A program made the position numbers and the translations under genes. From positions 6,939 through 70,938 of the forward strand of contig UQPI01000003.1 in NCBI GenBank assembly GCA_900542945.1: a stretch of 64,000 nucleotides of DNA. The letters are read 5' to 3'. Every line of letters begins with the position of its first letter. Within the stretch, counting starts at the first letter, position 1. The stretch is from an uncultured Collinsella sp. Lineage in GTDB: Bacteria > Actinomycetota > Coriobacteriia > Coriobacteriales > Coriobacteriaceae. Of the stretch, positions 25,899 to 37,020 are shown one piece after another. The notes under the pieces were generated by a model that was not told where the DNA came from, did not search any database, and saw only the letters and a program-made list of their open reading frames with translations.

Positions 25899-25992
25899 AG
25901 TCATTGGGGACAGACATAAATGAGTAGTCATTGGGGACGTTCTTAAATGACTACTCAGGATGAGCGTCCAAAAATTCGCGCTCGTTCGATTG
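25899..25992 (+). repeat. Two CATTGGGGACG repeat units plus CCAAAAATTCGCGCTCG tail
   Basis: Units at 25899-25925 (GGGGACAGACATAAATG variant) and 25926-25952 are followed by GCGTCCAAAAATTCGCGCTCG. The AGTGGATAATC palindrome is missing from this copy. Together with the RNA-like element it fills the gap 25724-26091. Confidence 0.8.
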
Positions 25993-26091
25993 GCGCATGT
26001 CTACGCAGCGTAGGTTGTCGAGCCTGGCCTTCAAATGGATACTGACTGTCGAACCGGTTCACTCCATTTCTTCAATTTGATTGGACAGCCC

Positions 26092-26712
26092 ATGAACCAG
26101 ACACGGCAAACCAATGCCTCCCATACTTTTTTGGCAGCGCATGCCATCAAGCAGCTGCGCGAAGAGCGCGGCCTCACCCAGCGCGCCCTGGCGGAAAGCC
26201 TTGGCGTGACCGATAAAGCCGTCAGCAAGTGGGAATCCGGCCGCGGCCTTCCCGACATTTCCCTCGTTGAGCCTTTGGCCCAGAGACTCGGCATAAGCGT
26301 GGCCGAGCTTTTGGCTGGTGACATTCGGGCCAACGCCAACCGTGCAGGCAATATGCTCAAAGGCGTCTTTTACGTTTGCCCTATCTGCGGAAACGTTGTG
26401 CACGCGCTCGGAGAAGGCAGCTTTAGCTGCTGTGGCTCCACGATGTTTCCCCAGGAGGCCGAAGAGCCGGACGCGGACCACGCCTTTTCCATCGAGCGCA
26501 TCGAGGACGATTGGTACGTCACGCTCGATCATCCCATGACCAAGGATCACTACATTAGCTTTGTGGCATATGCGACTATGGACGGCATCTGCTTTAAGAA
26601 GCTCTATCCAGAGCAATCGGTGCAGCCGCGCTTCCATATTACCGGGCGCGGCAGGATATATCTTTACTGCAACCAACACGGACTCTTTACGTCGCTGACG
26701 CCTCGCAAATAA
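26092..26712 (+). CDS. XRE-family HTH fused to a desulfoferrodoxin-like domain
   Basis: Residues ~15-70 form a Cro/C1-type helix-turn-helix (IKQLREERGLTQRALAESLGVTDKAVSKWESGRGLPD). Residues ~94-206 look like desulfoferrodoxin/superoxide reductase. A rubredoxin-like site CPICG (Cys96, Cys99) with CCG (Cys113, Cys114) is followed by His130, His147 in HPM, His153, and Cys193-x2-His196 in YCNQHG, the complete His4Cys iron-ligand set. The inferred role is a redox or superoxide-responsive regulator, or a reductase with a DNA-binding head. GGACAG precedes ATG 26092; the in-frame ATG at 26035 lacks a ribosome site. No partner gene is evident; repeats flank both sides. Confidence 0.8.
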   Translation: MNQTRQTNASHTFLAAHAIKQLREERGLTQRALAESLGVTDKAVSKWESGRGLPDISLVEPLAQRLGISVAELLAGDIRANANRAGNMLKGVFYVCPICGNVVHALGEGSFSCCGSTMFPQEAEEPDADHAFSIERIEDDWYVTLDHPMTKDHYISFVAYATMDGICFKKLYPEQSVQPRFHITGRGRIYLYCNQHGLFTSLTPRK

Positions 26713-26756
26713 CGGCTGTCTATCCGCCCTCCTCATGCGTTCCCAGGGGACCCAAA

Positions 26757-26850
26757 ATGAGCGTGGATAATCTCCCGGTTTTGGCCTGTGTGCGGGCTCA
26801 AAGTGGGAGATTATCCACGCTCGTTATCTGAGTGTCCAAAAATCCACGCT
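26757..26850. repeat. AGCGTGGATAATCTCCC palindrome with GCTCG tail
   Basis: Arms GAGCGTGGATAATCTCCC and GGGAGATTATCCACGCTC (right arm 26805-26822). Compared with the copies at 528, 9466 and 54553, which have GAGAGTGG / CCACTCTC, both arms changed together, keeping the pairing. A TCCAAAAATCCACGCTCG tail follows. Confidence 0.85.
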
Positions 26851-26855
26851 CGTCG

Positions 26856-27710
26856 CTACTTGAGTCCGGGCAGGCGGGTGTAGGGGAACGAGCGCTCTAA
26901 GAACTCGGAGCAGCGGGCGTAATCTTTGGCAAAGTAGCTGCTATAGAGCGAATCGAGTACGTATTGCACGGCGATATGGCTGGCGAACTGCGTGATGCGG
27001 TGCGTCATGCTCTCGTGGTCGCTTACCGTGAGATAGGCGGCAAAGCCGGGGTGAATGCGGGCACAGTACGGCGTGCCGATGACGATGACCGGGACATGTC
27101 GACTGCTAAGGATCGGCAAGATCTCCTTGAGGTTGGGGGCAAGGCCGCTGTAGGAGATGATGATTGCCACATGGTCGGGACCCGAGGCGAGCGCCGTGCG
27201 CACCTGCGCCTCGACGCTGTCGTGGCACGTCGCGCTTTTGCCGGCGGAAAGCAGGCGATCGCGGAACATTCCCGCTGGATATAGGTTATGCGAGCCCGTG
27301 TAGATGTCCACGGTGCCGGCGCGCATGATGAGCTTGGCGGCGTGGTCGAGCTGTGCAGGGTCGAGCAGCTCCTGCGTTTCGGCCAAGGTGGTCTGGTAGA
27401 GCCCCTCCATGCGCTCCATCACCTGCGCAGGGGTGGAGGTGGCATCGAAGGGAAAGTTGATGTCCACGTCGCGCCGGTTGCCCGCCTCGGTCGCCTGGCG
27501 GATGAGCTCGACCTTGAGGTCTTTGAATCCCTCGAGGCCGAGCTTTTTGCAAAAGCGGTGCACGCTCGCGACCGAAACGTTGGCGCACGCGGCAAATTCC
27601 TTAATGGAAAGCCCGCGCACATCCTCGCCCATGGCGAGGGCCGTTCGCCCAAGTTGTTGCTCGGTGGGGGTGAGGCTTTTGCCCTGCGTGATCTTTCGCC
27701 TGATATCCAT
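26856..27710 (-). CDS. MurR/RpiR-family transcriptional regulator
   Basis: This 284-residue protein has an N-terminal RpiR helix-turn-helix (LGRTALAMGEDVRGLSIKEFAACANVSVASVHRFCKKLGLEGFKDLKVEL, about residues 20-70). A C-terminal SIS sugar-phosphate-binding domain follows (AGTVDIYTGSHNLYPAGMFRDRLL...VAIIISYSGLAPNLKEILPIL). Such proteins sense phosphorylated sugars. AGGAGCC precedes ATG 27710. It ends just after a repeat, and the glycosyl hydrolase gene upstream is on the same strand, so it may control that gene or the GH1/PTS genes nearby. This link is inferred from position only. Confidence 0.9.
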   Translation of the reverse strand: MDIRRKITQGKSLTPTEQQLGRTALAMGEDVRGLSIKEFAACANVSVASVHRFCKKLGLEGFKDLKVELIRQATEAGNRRDVDINFPFDATSTPAQVMERMEGLYQTTLAETQELLDPAQLDHAAKLIMRAGTVDIYTGSHNLYPAGMFRDRLLSAGKSATCHDSVEAQVRTALASGPDHVAIIISYSGLAPNLKEILPILSSRHVPVIVIGTPYCARIHPGFAAYLTVSDHESMTHRITQFASHIAVQYVLDSLYSSYFAKDYARCSEFLERSFPYTRLPGLK

Positions 27711-27876
27711 ATGGCTCCTATGCGTTTGCGTCGCGATAAACCAATCATAGCGATAAATAAAACGTTCGGCTTGGCTGGGAGTTTTGGTCCGCCGGTCTAT
27801 GAACGACGGACCGCTCGACGCTGCGCGGGCTCAACATAGGGGCGCTATCCTTGTTGGGCCGTTTGCGCCCGGGGCG

Positions 27877-30468
27877 TTACCCGAGCACGCGTACGGGCCC
27901 CAAGAGGCCGCTGGGATCGGAGGGCTCGGTCATGCCGAACATGTCGGGGACGGCGTGGTCGAGGGTGTTGATGATATCGATCGTAAGCGCGTGCTCGCCG
28001 GCCAAAAGCGCGCCGGCCTCAAAGCAGTAAGGCGGACAGATGCGCGTGCCGAGGGATTTGCCGTCGAGGGTGACGGTTGCGGTCTCAAAGACCTCGCCAA
28101 GGTCGATGACGGTGCGGGTGGCCGCTTCGCCCAGGACAAAGGAAGCCTGGTAGCGGAATGTGCCGGCCTTGCCGGGGAACTCGGCCGAGGAAAGGTCGTG
28201 CAGGTCTGCAAGCTCAACAGACTCGCCAAAGGCATCGGTGCCAGGGGCAGAGAAGGCAACCGCCCAGGGCCCGTCGACGCATGTGGCTTCGTCTTCGGCG
28301 GTTGCCACAGCAACGGAACCTGTAGCCCCAAGGACCACGATGCAGCTCTCGTAGGGAGCCAGCTCGAGCGTGCCGTCAAAGGCGGCGGGCTCGGTGCCGT
28401 TGAGCAGATCGAGGCGCGCGCCTGCAACGGGTGTGCCGTCGGCAAGCGCAATCTGAGTGGAGATACCCTGCTTGGGATGCTCGTTGACGAGCATCAGATA
28501 GGTCTCGCCCGCCCGCTCGTAGCGCAGTGCGCGCAGCCAGGGCTGGGGCTCGGCGCAAACCACGGTCTGTATGCCGGTGTTGGCAAGTGTGTCTGCGAGC
28601 TCGGTGGTCGCCAGGAGCTTGATGCCGGCGACCGCGGCTGCATCCAGGGAGGCAAAGCCCTCGCGACCTGCAGTGTCACCGTCGTAGCGCTTGTTCGGCA
28701 ACTCATCCAGCGCGTACACGGCAACACCTGCGGCTGCGGCACGCGCGGAAAAGTCGAGCACGGCTTCGCCGACAAACTCGGCTCCGGGCATCACCAGGCA
28801 GCGGTATGCCTGGCCGTTCACGCTAAAGCCGCTACCGTCTGCGGCAATTTCAACGGCATAGCGCCCTGCGTCCTCAAATGCCTCTGCCGGCACGATGTCA
28901 AAGTCGACCTGCGCGCGCATAAGCTCGGAGGCGGCATGCTGCATAAAGTTCGCCTCGCCTGCCCACTCGGCGTCCGCATGGTAGAGAAGCGCCACCGGGG
29001 TCGTTGCGCGCCCGCCGCTCAGCAGGCTCGCCGTACGGTTCATGTAGCTCATAAGCTGCCCAAAGTGTGCAAACTGGGGGTTTTGGCCATGCGCATAGAA
29101 ATGCGGCGGGCAGTCCCAGTCGGGGAAGGCGGCCATGCTAAAGGCATGCGGCACAAACCAATTGACGCCGCGCACCAAAAAATGATCGGCGATCCACTTC
29201 ATCTCGCGTAGGCCTTCGTGCCATCCAAATGCGCCAAAGACCTCGGCCATGCAGCGCCCCTGCTTTTTGGGGTCGAGGTGTGCTGCCGAGGAGCCCAGCT
29301 TGGGCAGCACGTAGTTATAGAACTCGAGGTCCCACACGCCGCGTCCGTAGCTGTGAAGGCCGCGGTCCATGCCGGGTACCAGCTGGTTGATCACGATGTC
29401 GACGCCCGCCATGTCCTGACCGCCCACGGCGCGGAAGTAGTGCCCGGCGCCCACGCCCAGGCGCGCGTGGCAGTCCTTGTCCTCGATAACGTGGCCGATG
29501 TACTGCACGCCGCGCGCGCGGCACCAGTCTCCGAGCTGGTCGCAGAAGCACTCCTTATAGAGGGTGCTCGCGATGTCCATATAGACGTGGCGTACGTGCG
29601 CGCCGGCCGGCTCGCGGTCCCACAGGTGCGGGAGCTCGGCCAGGTAGCGCTCGCCCAGTGCCGCGCGCAGGCGACGCTCAAGCTCGGCCGACCAGGGTAG
29701 GGGCGCGGTGGCCTTGCCGATGAGCGTGTCCGAGATGCCATCGGGGCCCGTGGTGCCCTTCTCGTTGGCAAATCCGGGCTCATCGGAGAAAAAGCCCAAG
29801 ATGGTCTTGCCAAACTCATCGCCCAGATGCTCAAAATGCGGCTCGTAGACAGCATCGATGAGCTGCGCCACCGAGGCGCGGTCGACCATATTGATGTAGT
29901 CCTCGTTGTAGGAGGTCTTGCCGCTCGTGAACATCACGCATGCCTGCGTGAGGCCCGCAGGTGCATCGAAGACCAGGCGGCTGGGGTTGCCGTCTGCATC
30001 GTCGATTACTCGGTAAGCGACGTCGACGGGGCTGCCGTCCTGCATAAATGTCACGCCGTAGAAGCGCTCCGTTTTGTCGAGCATGTTGGCGAGCGCGATG
30101 CTCGCGGCGGACGTGGGGCCCACGATGTCGAACGTGCGGTGCGTGAGCACGATCTTGCGGAGCTCGGGCACGGCCTCCTTGACGGCGCCGTTGGCAAAGC
30201 CCGTGGGGAAGTGCGCGTCGTCCAAGATCCAGAGCTTAAGGCCCAGCTGCCTGCACTCGTCAATGACAAAGCGCAAGTCGCGCCACCAGCCCTCGCCGCA
30301 AAAATCGGGGTGTGGGCGGCTTTCGAGACAGACCTCGTGGATGTCGGCGCCGGCGATCTTTTCCAGATACTCGGCAATGGTCTTATGGCTCTCGCCCTTC
30401 ATCCACAAAAACGGAAGCACGTGGTTGTCGTATGTGCCCTCGAGCACCTGCTGATAGTACGCGGTCAT
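27877..30468 (-). CDS. Large glycosyl hydrolase, GH106-like
   Basis: This 863-residue protein begins MTAYYQQVLEGTYDNHVLPFLWMKGES. Features of the GH106 alpha-L-rhamnosidase-like group are the TIM-barrel segments GLKLWILDDAHFPTGFANG, LGFFSDEPGFANE, YIGHVIEDKDC, GMDRGLHSYGRG and VNWFVPHAFSMAAFP. A glutamine-amidotransferase-like domain (YRCLVMPGAEFVGEAVL) and a C-terminal jelly-roll follow (FRYQASFVLGEAATRTVIDLGEVFETATVTLDGKSLGTRICPPY). No signal peptide is present, so it acts inside the cell on imported oligosaccharides. AAGGAGGATCC precedes ATG 30468; the frame is open to 30927 but that part overlaps the divergent AraC gene. The AraC regulator is divergent and probably controls it. Confidence 0.8.
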   Translation of the reverse strand: MTAYYQQVLEGTYDNHVLPFLWMKGESHKTIAEYLEKIAGADIHEVCLESRPHPDFCGEGWWRDLRFVIDECRQLGLKLWILDDAHFPTGFANGAVKEAVPELRKIVLTHRTFDIVGPTSAASIALANMLDKTERFYGVTFMQDGSPVDVAYRVIDDADGNPSRLVFDAPAGLTQACVMFTSGKTSYNEDYINMVDRASVAQLIDAVYEPHFEHLGDEFGKTILGFFSDEPGFANEKGTTGPDGISDTLIGKATAPLPWSAELERRLRAALGERYLAELPHLWDREPAGAHVRHVYMDIASTLYKECFCDQLGDWCRARGVQYIGHVIEDKDCHARLGVGAGHYFRAVGGQDMAGVDIVINQLVPGMDRGLHSYGRGVWDLEFYNYVLPKLGSSAAHLDPKKQGRCMAEVFGAFGWHEGLREMKWIADHFLVRGVNWFVPHAFSMAAFPDWDCPPHFYAHGQNPQFAHFGQLMSYMNRTASLLSGGRATTPVALLYHADAEWAGEANFMQHAASELMRAQVDFDIVPAEAFEDAGRYAVEIAADGSGFSVNGQAYRCLVMPGAEFVGEAVLDFSARAAAAGVAVYALDELPNKRYDGDTAGREGFASLDAAAVAGIKLLATTELADTLANTGIQTVVCAEPQPWLRALRYERAGETYLMLVNEHPKQGISTQIALADGTPVAGARLDLLNGTEPAAFDGTLELAPYESCIVVLGATGSVAVATAEDEATCVDGPWAVAFSAPGTDAFGESVELADLHDLSSAEFPGKAGTFRYQASFVLGEAATRTVIDLGEVFETATVTLDGKSLGTRICPPYCFEAGALLAGEHALTIDIINTLDHAVPDMFGMTEPSDPSGLLGPVRVLG

Positions 30469-30582
30469 GGATCCTCCTTGGCTCGATCGATCTGCTGCAT
30501 AGCACAGATTATGGACGCGTCGGCGCGTTCTGCTAATATCTGAATCACGACGAACTATGACCAAATCAACGATTGGCAAGCC

Positions 30583-33191
<2,609 letters not shown>

Positions 33192-33253
33192 TCGACAATA
33201 TGAGTGCCACCGGGGAAAAGCGTTGGGATGGGCTCGCGATTCGAGTCCCCACC

Positions 33254-33310
33254 TTAGCATTTGAACCATTTGGCACTATAATCACCATAGGCATGCGCAT
33301 AACGTTGCGC
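33254..33310 (+). promoter_or_regulatory. Promoter and small inverted repeat before EIIA gene
   Basis: TTAGCA (33254-33259) and TATAAT (33277-33282) are spaced by 17 bp. Just downstream, GCGCA-TAACGT-TGCGC (33295-33310) is a symmetrical site in the leader that could bind a repressor. Confidence 0.5.
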
Positions 33311-33331
33311 TTAATCAAGAGGAGAAAACGT

Positions 33332-33868
33332 ATGGGTCTGTTTGACATGTTCAAGAAGAAGGCTGAGCCCGCGGCTGCCGCTGCTCCGGCCTCCATCTCT
33401 GCTTCTGCCGGCGCCGACGTGCTGTGCTCGCCCGTCAAGGGCAAGGTCATCAAGATGGCCGACGTGCCCGATCCCGTCTTTGGTGGCGAGGTTCTGGGCA
33501 AGGGCTGCGCCGTGTGGCCCGAGGACGATCTGGTCTACGCTCCCTGCGACGGCAAGGTGACCGTCACCATGGGTCACGCCGTGGGCCTGCAGTCCGATAG
33601 CGGCATCGAGGTTCTGGTGCACGTTGGCGTCGATACCGTCAACATGAACGGCGACGGCTTCGAGGGCTTCGTCAAGGCCGACGATGTCGTTAAGGCTGGC
33701 CAGCCCATGCTCAAGATCGACCGCGCCAAGATCGCCGCTGCCGGCTACAAGGACTGCGTCGTCGTGGCTGTGTCCAACACCGCCGAGTTCGCCGACGTCG
33801 AGCTCGCCGTCGAGGCTGACTCCGCTGTCTCCGCTGGCGATGCCATCGTCAAGGTCGTCCGCAAGTAA
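33332..33868 (+). CDS. crr: PTS glucose-type EIIA component
   Basis: This 178-residue protein starts MGLFDMFKKK, has an Ala-rich linker, and then an EIIA(Glc) domain: SPVKGKVIKMADVPDPVFGGEVLGKG, GKVTVTMGHAVGLQSDSG and the phospho-acceptor His97 in VLVHVGVDTVNMNGDGF. It accepts phosphate from HPr and passes it to EIIB domains; the EIIBC at 13210 lacks its own EIIA and is a plausible partner. Ribosome site AAGAGGAG precedes ATG 33332; a longer open frame upstream has no such signal. A strong terminator follows. Confidence 0.92.
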   Translation: MGLFDMFKKKAEPAAAAAPASISASAGADVLCSPVKGKVIKMADVPDPVFGGEVLGKGCAVWPEDDLVYAPCDGKVTVTMGHAVGLQSDSGIEVLVHVGVDTVNMNGDGFEGFVKADDVVKAGQPMLKIDRAKIAAAGYKDCVVVAVSNTAEFADVELAVEADSAVSAGDAIVKVVRK

Positions 33869-33892
33869 ACTGCGGCAACATAAGGATGTTTT

Positions 33893-33925
33893 GGGGTGGT
33901 CGAATTGTCCGACCACCCTTTTTTA
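33893..33925 (+). terminator. Rho-independent terminator after EIIA gene
   Basis: Stem GGGTGGTCG / CGACCACCC with a seven-base loop and TTTTTT tail. Confidence 0.95.
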
Positions 33926-34103
33926 TTACAATGCGGCGGAACGTTTTATTGCGCGTTGGGCGGACCGGTAAACCGTTCGGACGTTAAATCGAGCCGACTG
34001 CGCCTTTGCTTTGCCGGGGGTGTTCGTTATCGGCTAGTATGGCCTTATTGTTACGACGCGCACCGCGTCGGGAAGCGCGGTGCCGCTTGTTGGGAGGAAT
34101 GTC

Positions 34104-34661
34104 ATGAAGAAGAAGCTGCTGCTTGCGCCCCTGATGGCTGTTCTGGTCGCGTGCGTGGTTGTGCTTTCCGGCTGCGGAGGTCCTTCGGTTGAGGAGCTCA
34201 TCACCGAGGATCTTACGACGCAGTTTGACGAGGTCAAGAACGGCGGCGACGACTTCCTCGCCGGCCTGGAAGAGGCCTCGGGCGACGAGTTTGAGCAGCT
34301 GGGCATCGATCCCAAGGAGTACGCCAAGAGCTATCTCGAGGGCTTTGACTACAAGATCGGCGACGTGACGGTCGACGAGGACAAGGGTACCGCAACTGCC
34401 GAGGTCACCATTACCTGCAAGTCCATGAACCAGATCGTTGAGGATTTTGCCACCCAGTACCAGGAGAAGGTCGCCGCGCTCGATTCGATGCCTTCCGATG
34501 ACGAGCTGTACAAGATGGCCGGTCAGGTTATGGTCGATGTGACCAAGGCTGCTAAGACCAAGGACACCAAGGTCACCTTCAAGTATTCCTGCAATGACGA
34601 CGGCGAGTGGTCTGCCGACGATTCCGCAACCAACGAGATGATGAATGCCATGATGAGCTAG
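34104..34661 (+). CDS. Putative lipoprotein with DUF5105-like domain
   Basis: This 185-residue protein begins MKKKLLLAPLMAVLVACVVVLSGCGG, a lipoprotein signal with LSGC lipobox. The mature part (SVEELITEDLTTQFDEVKNGGDDFLAGL...GFDYKIGDVTVDEDKGTATAEVTITCKS) matches the helix-plus-sheet pattern of small DUF5105-type lipoproteins. The tail is Asp- and Met-rich. GGGAGG precedes ATG 34104. The gene stands alone between the EIIA terminator and the second structured element at 34681. Its function is unknown. Confidence 0.8.
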   Translation: MKKKLLLAPLMAVLVACVVVLSGCGGPSVEELITEDLTTQFDEVKNGGDDFLAGLEEASGDEFEQLGIDPKEYAKSYLEGFDYKIGDVTVDEDKGTATAEVTITCKSMNQIVEDFATQYQEKVAALDSMPSDDELYKMAGQVMVDVTKAAKTKDTKVTFKYSCNDDGEWSADDSATNEMMNAMMS

Positions 34662-34680
34662 GGGAGTTACGCGGTAGTTC

Positions 34681-34834
34681 GTTACGGCGTTTTACCAAAC
34701 GCCGTAACTGCCCGACGCTGCGCGCCGCCCAGGACGACAATTTGTCATTCAAAAGGCGAGGCATGACCCGAAGGTCTATGCCTCGCCTTTTTCATGCCAA
34801 CTTGTTCGTCCTGGACGTCGCTCGCTGTCCGTCC
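34681..34834 (+). ncRNA. Putative structured RNA element, copy B
   Basis: The same plan as copy A. P1 is GTTACGGCGT / ACGCCGTAAC with loop TTTACCAA (34681-34708), followed by the CGACGCTGC linker. P2 is CCAGGACG / CGTCCTGG extended by ACAA / TTGT across one bulged T (34729-34740 with 34802-34814). P3 is GGCGAGGCAT-GACC / GGTC-TATGCCTCGCC around CGAA. A fragment, GTTACGCGGTA, precedes it at 34666, as if left by an earlier copy. Paired positions differ from copy A on both strands while loops are kept. Confidence 0.65.
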
Positions 34835-34862
34835 TCTACCCGTGACGTTACCATCGCTGGAG

Positions 34863-35125
34863 TAGTCATTGGGAAGGCGGTGCTTGGGGACGTTCCTTTC
34901 CTGCCGGCAGTTGGGGACACTCCTTGTGCCGGCGTTGCATTGCGAACGCTCGGGAAAATGCGGCCCGGTTTTTGGCCGAATAGTGGGTCGCGGTTTCCGG
35001 ATGAGGCGGGTTGCGGAAAGTGCGACCCGGAATATAGCTCCAAAACGGGACACAGTTTCCCCGACGCGCCTCAAACGGAAAGCGCATCCCATTCCGGAGC
35101 TCCAAAACGGGATGCGCTTTCCTTG
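34863..35125. repeat. Mosaic of degenerate repeats (TTGGGGAC, GGGTCGC-TTTCCG and GGGATGCGCTTTCC types)
   Basis: A degraded TCATTGGG unit is followed by TTGGGGACGTTCC and TTGGGGACACTCC segments (also near 54640). GGGTCGCGGTTTCCG / CGGAAAGTGCGACCC arms (34985-34999 / 35014-35028) and GGAAAGCGCATCCC / GGGATGCGCTTTCC arms come next. The last two types recur at 49755-49935. With the copy B element they fill the gap 34662-35163, where I see no gene. Confidence 0.7.
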
Positions 35126-35163
35126 CGGAAGAATTGTCGCAGCCGCATGGAGCGGCGGCTTCG

Positions 35164-35832
35164 TTACTCGCCTAGAATCAGCGCCGCGAGCTCTGCCTGG
35201 CTGTCCACCACGTAGTCGGCGCCGGCGGCTTCCAGCTCTGCGCGGCCGCGGAAGCCCCAGCTGACGCCCGCGCTCTTAAGGCCGGCGTTATGACCGGTCA
35301 GGATATCGACATTGGAATCGCCCACGTAGAGCGTGGTCGCCGGGTCGGCGCCCAGCGCTTCCATCACATGCAGCGTGACGGGCGCCTCGGGCTTGGGCGG
35401 AAAAGCGTCGACACGGCCCTGGACCAGCGCAAAGCGGTCGGGGCCAAAGTACTTCTCGATAAGCGGGGCCGCCGAAATGTGGTCCTTGTTGGTGAGCACG
35501 GCAAGCTGGATGCCCGCGGCGCGCAGGCGGTCGAGCATCTCGATCGTGCCGGCGTACGGTGCGGTGTGGTCCTCCTTGTGCTCGCCGTAGTAAGCCCTAA
35601 ACTCGGCAAGCGTCTGCTCAAACATACGGCTGTCGCCCGCGTACTCGGCGGGCATAAAGCGCTCAACCAGCTTGAGCATGCCGTTTCCCACCTTGTAACG
35701 GTACTCGTCAACGGCAAACGTGGGCCAGCCGTGCGTCTCGCAGGTATGGTTGCCGGCGGCCGCCAGGTCCTCGAGCGTGTTGAGAATGGTGCCGTCCAGG
35801 TCAAAGATCACATGGGAAAAAGCTGCTGCCAT
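35164..35832 (-). CDS. HAD-family phosphatase (phosphoglycolate phosphatase-like)
   Basis: This 222-residue protein starts MAAAFSHVIFDLDGTILNT with the DxDGT nucleophile motif. A helical cap, the second motif in LAVLTNKDH, a Lys in FPPKPEAPV, and the final acidic motif YVGDSNVDILTGHNAG complete the HAD set. The layout is that of Gph/PGP-type phosphatases, which clear phosphoglycolate or similar small phosphate esters. CAGGAG precedes ATG 35832, while the frame extends to 35895. It lies 105 bases downstream of hypE on the same strand; a role in hydrogenase maturation is not implied. Confidence 0.88.
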   Translation of the reverse strand: MAAAFSHVIFDLDGTILNTLEDLAAAGNHTCETHGWPTFAVDEYRYKVGNGMLKLVERFMPAEYAGDSRMFEQTLAEFRAYYGEHKEDHTAPYAGTIEMLDRLRAAGIQLAVLTNKDHISAAPLIEKYFGPDRFALVQGRVDAFPPKPEAPVTLHVMEALGADPATTLYVGDSNVDILTGHNAGLKSAGVSWGFRGRAELEAAGADYVVDSQAELAALILGE

Positions 35833-35937
35833 GGGTGCTCCTGCCGCTTGAGTTGTAAAACGCACCCCATGATACTGGGCATGCGTGCCGGGCATGTTTG
35901 GAATCTGAATATCTTTAATAGCCCTGAGCCTTTGTCG

Positions 35938-36972
35938 TTAGCAAATCCTCGGCAGCTGTTCTCCCACGAGCATGTCGAGGATACGGGTCGAGCCCCAGCC
36001 GGTGCGCACGCGCACGGCGGGACGGGCGCCCTCGGCAAGCGGCAGCACGCGACCGATAATCGCGGCGTTTTCGCCGTAGCGCGCGGCGCGCATGGCCGTC
36101 AGTGCGGCATCGGCCTGCTCGGCCGGCACCACGGCAACCATCTTGCCCTCGTTTGCTACCTGCAGCACATCGTAGCCGAGCATCGCACATGCCGCCTGCA
36201 CGTCGGGGCGCACGGGCACAGCATCCTCGTCGATCTCCATGGCAACGCCGCTGGCCTGGGCAAACTCGTTGAGCGTGGATGCCAGACCGCCGCGCGTGGG
36301 GTCGCGGAAGCAGCGGGTGTCGGGGGCGGCGGCGAGCACGTCGGCAATCAGATGATTGAGCGGTGCGGCGTCGCTTTCGATGGCGCTCGAAAACGCCAGG
36401 CCCTCGCGCTGGCTCATGATGGCGATGCCGTGGTCGCCTAGCGTACCCGATACCAGGATGGCGTCGCCGGGCCGGCAGTTGGCACCGCTGAGCGTCACGC
36501 CTGCGGGCACCTCGCCCACGCCGGCGGTATTGATGTAGACGCCGTCGGCACCTCCACGCTCGACCACCTTGGTGTCGCCGGTGATAATCTTCACGCCTGC
36601 CTCATGTGCCGTTTCGGCCATGGTCTGAACGATCCGGCGGAGCTTGTCCATGGGATAGCCCTCTTCGAGGATAAAGCCGCATGAGAGGTAGCGTACGTTG
36701 GCGCCCGAGGTCGCGACGTCGTTGACGGTTCCACATACGGCGAGGCGGCCGATATTGCCGCCGGGGAAGAACTGCGGCGTTACCACAAAGCTGTCGGTCG
36801 ACATGGCGATTCGCCCGCTTGCGGGCAGCGCAGCGACGCCGGCATCGTTGCCCGCGAGCAGCTCGGGCGACCCAAAGGCATCCAGAAAGACCTCATCGAT
36901 AATGCGCTTCATCATCTGGCCGCCGGAGCCGTGGCCCAGCAGGACAGTGCTATCGGTGGCATTACGGGACAT
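35938..36972 (-). CDS. hypE: Hydrogenase maturation protein HypE
   Basis: This 344-residue protein has the HypE/PurM-like fold: LLGHGSGGQMMKRII, the LAGNDAGVAAL and STDSFVV ATP-binding segments, GGNIGRLAVCGTVNDVATSGA and DPTRGGLASTLNE. It ends in the invariant PRIC, whose C-terminal Cys receives the carbamoyl group from HypF and is dehydrated to thiocyanate, the source of the CN ligand of the [NiFe] centre. GGAG precedes ATG 36972. It follows hypD on the minus strand, completing the order hypF-hypC-hypD-hypE. Confidence 0.95.
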   Translation of the reverse strand: MSRNATDSTVLLGHGSGGQMMKRIIDEVFLDAFGSPELLAGNDAGVAALPASGRIAMSTDSFVVTPQFFPGGNIGRLAVCGTVNDVATSGANVRYLSCGFILEEGYPMDKLRRIVQTMAETAHEAGVKIITGDTKVVERGGADGVYINTAGVGEVPAGVTLSGANCRPGDAILVSGTLGDHGIAIMSQREGLAFSSAIESDAAPLNHLIADVLAAAPDTRCFRDPTRGGLASTLNEFAQASGVAMEIDEDAVPVRPDVQAACAMLGYDVLQVANEGKMVAVVPAEQADAALTAMRAARYGENAAIIGRVLPLAEGARPAVRVRTGWGSTRILDMLVGEQLPRIC

Positions 36973-37020
36973 ATCGAAAACTCCAATCGTGGGTGGTGCC
37001 GGTACGCGGGGGCGTCCGGG

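Noticed and set aside
33225..33256. Sequence GATTCGAGTCCCC looks like a tRNA T-arm
   Set aside because: The bases before it do not form the needed T-stem, and no acceptor, D or anticodon arms can be built around it.
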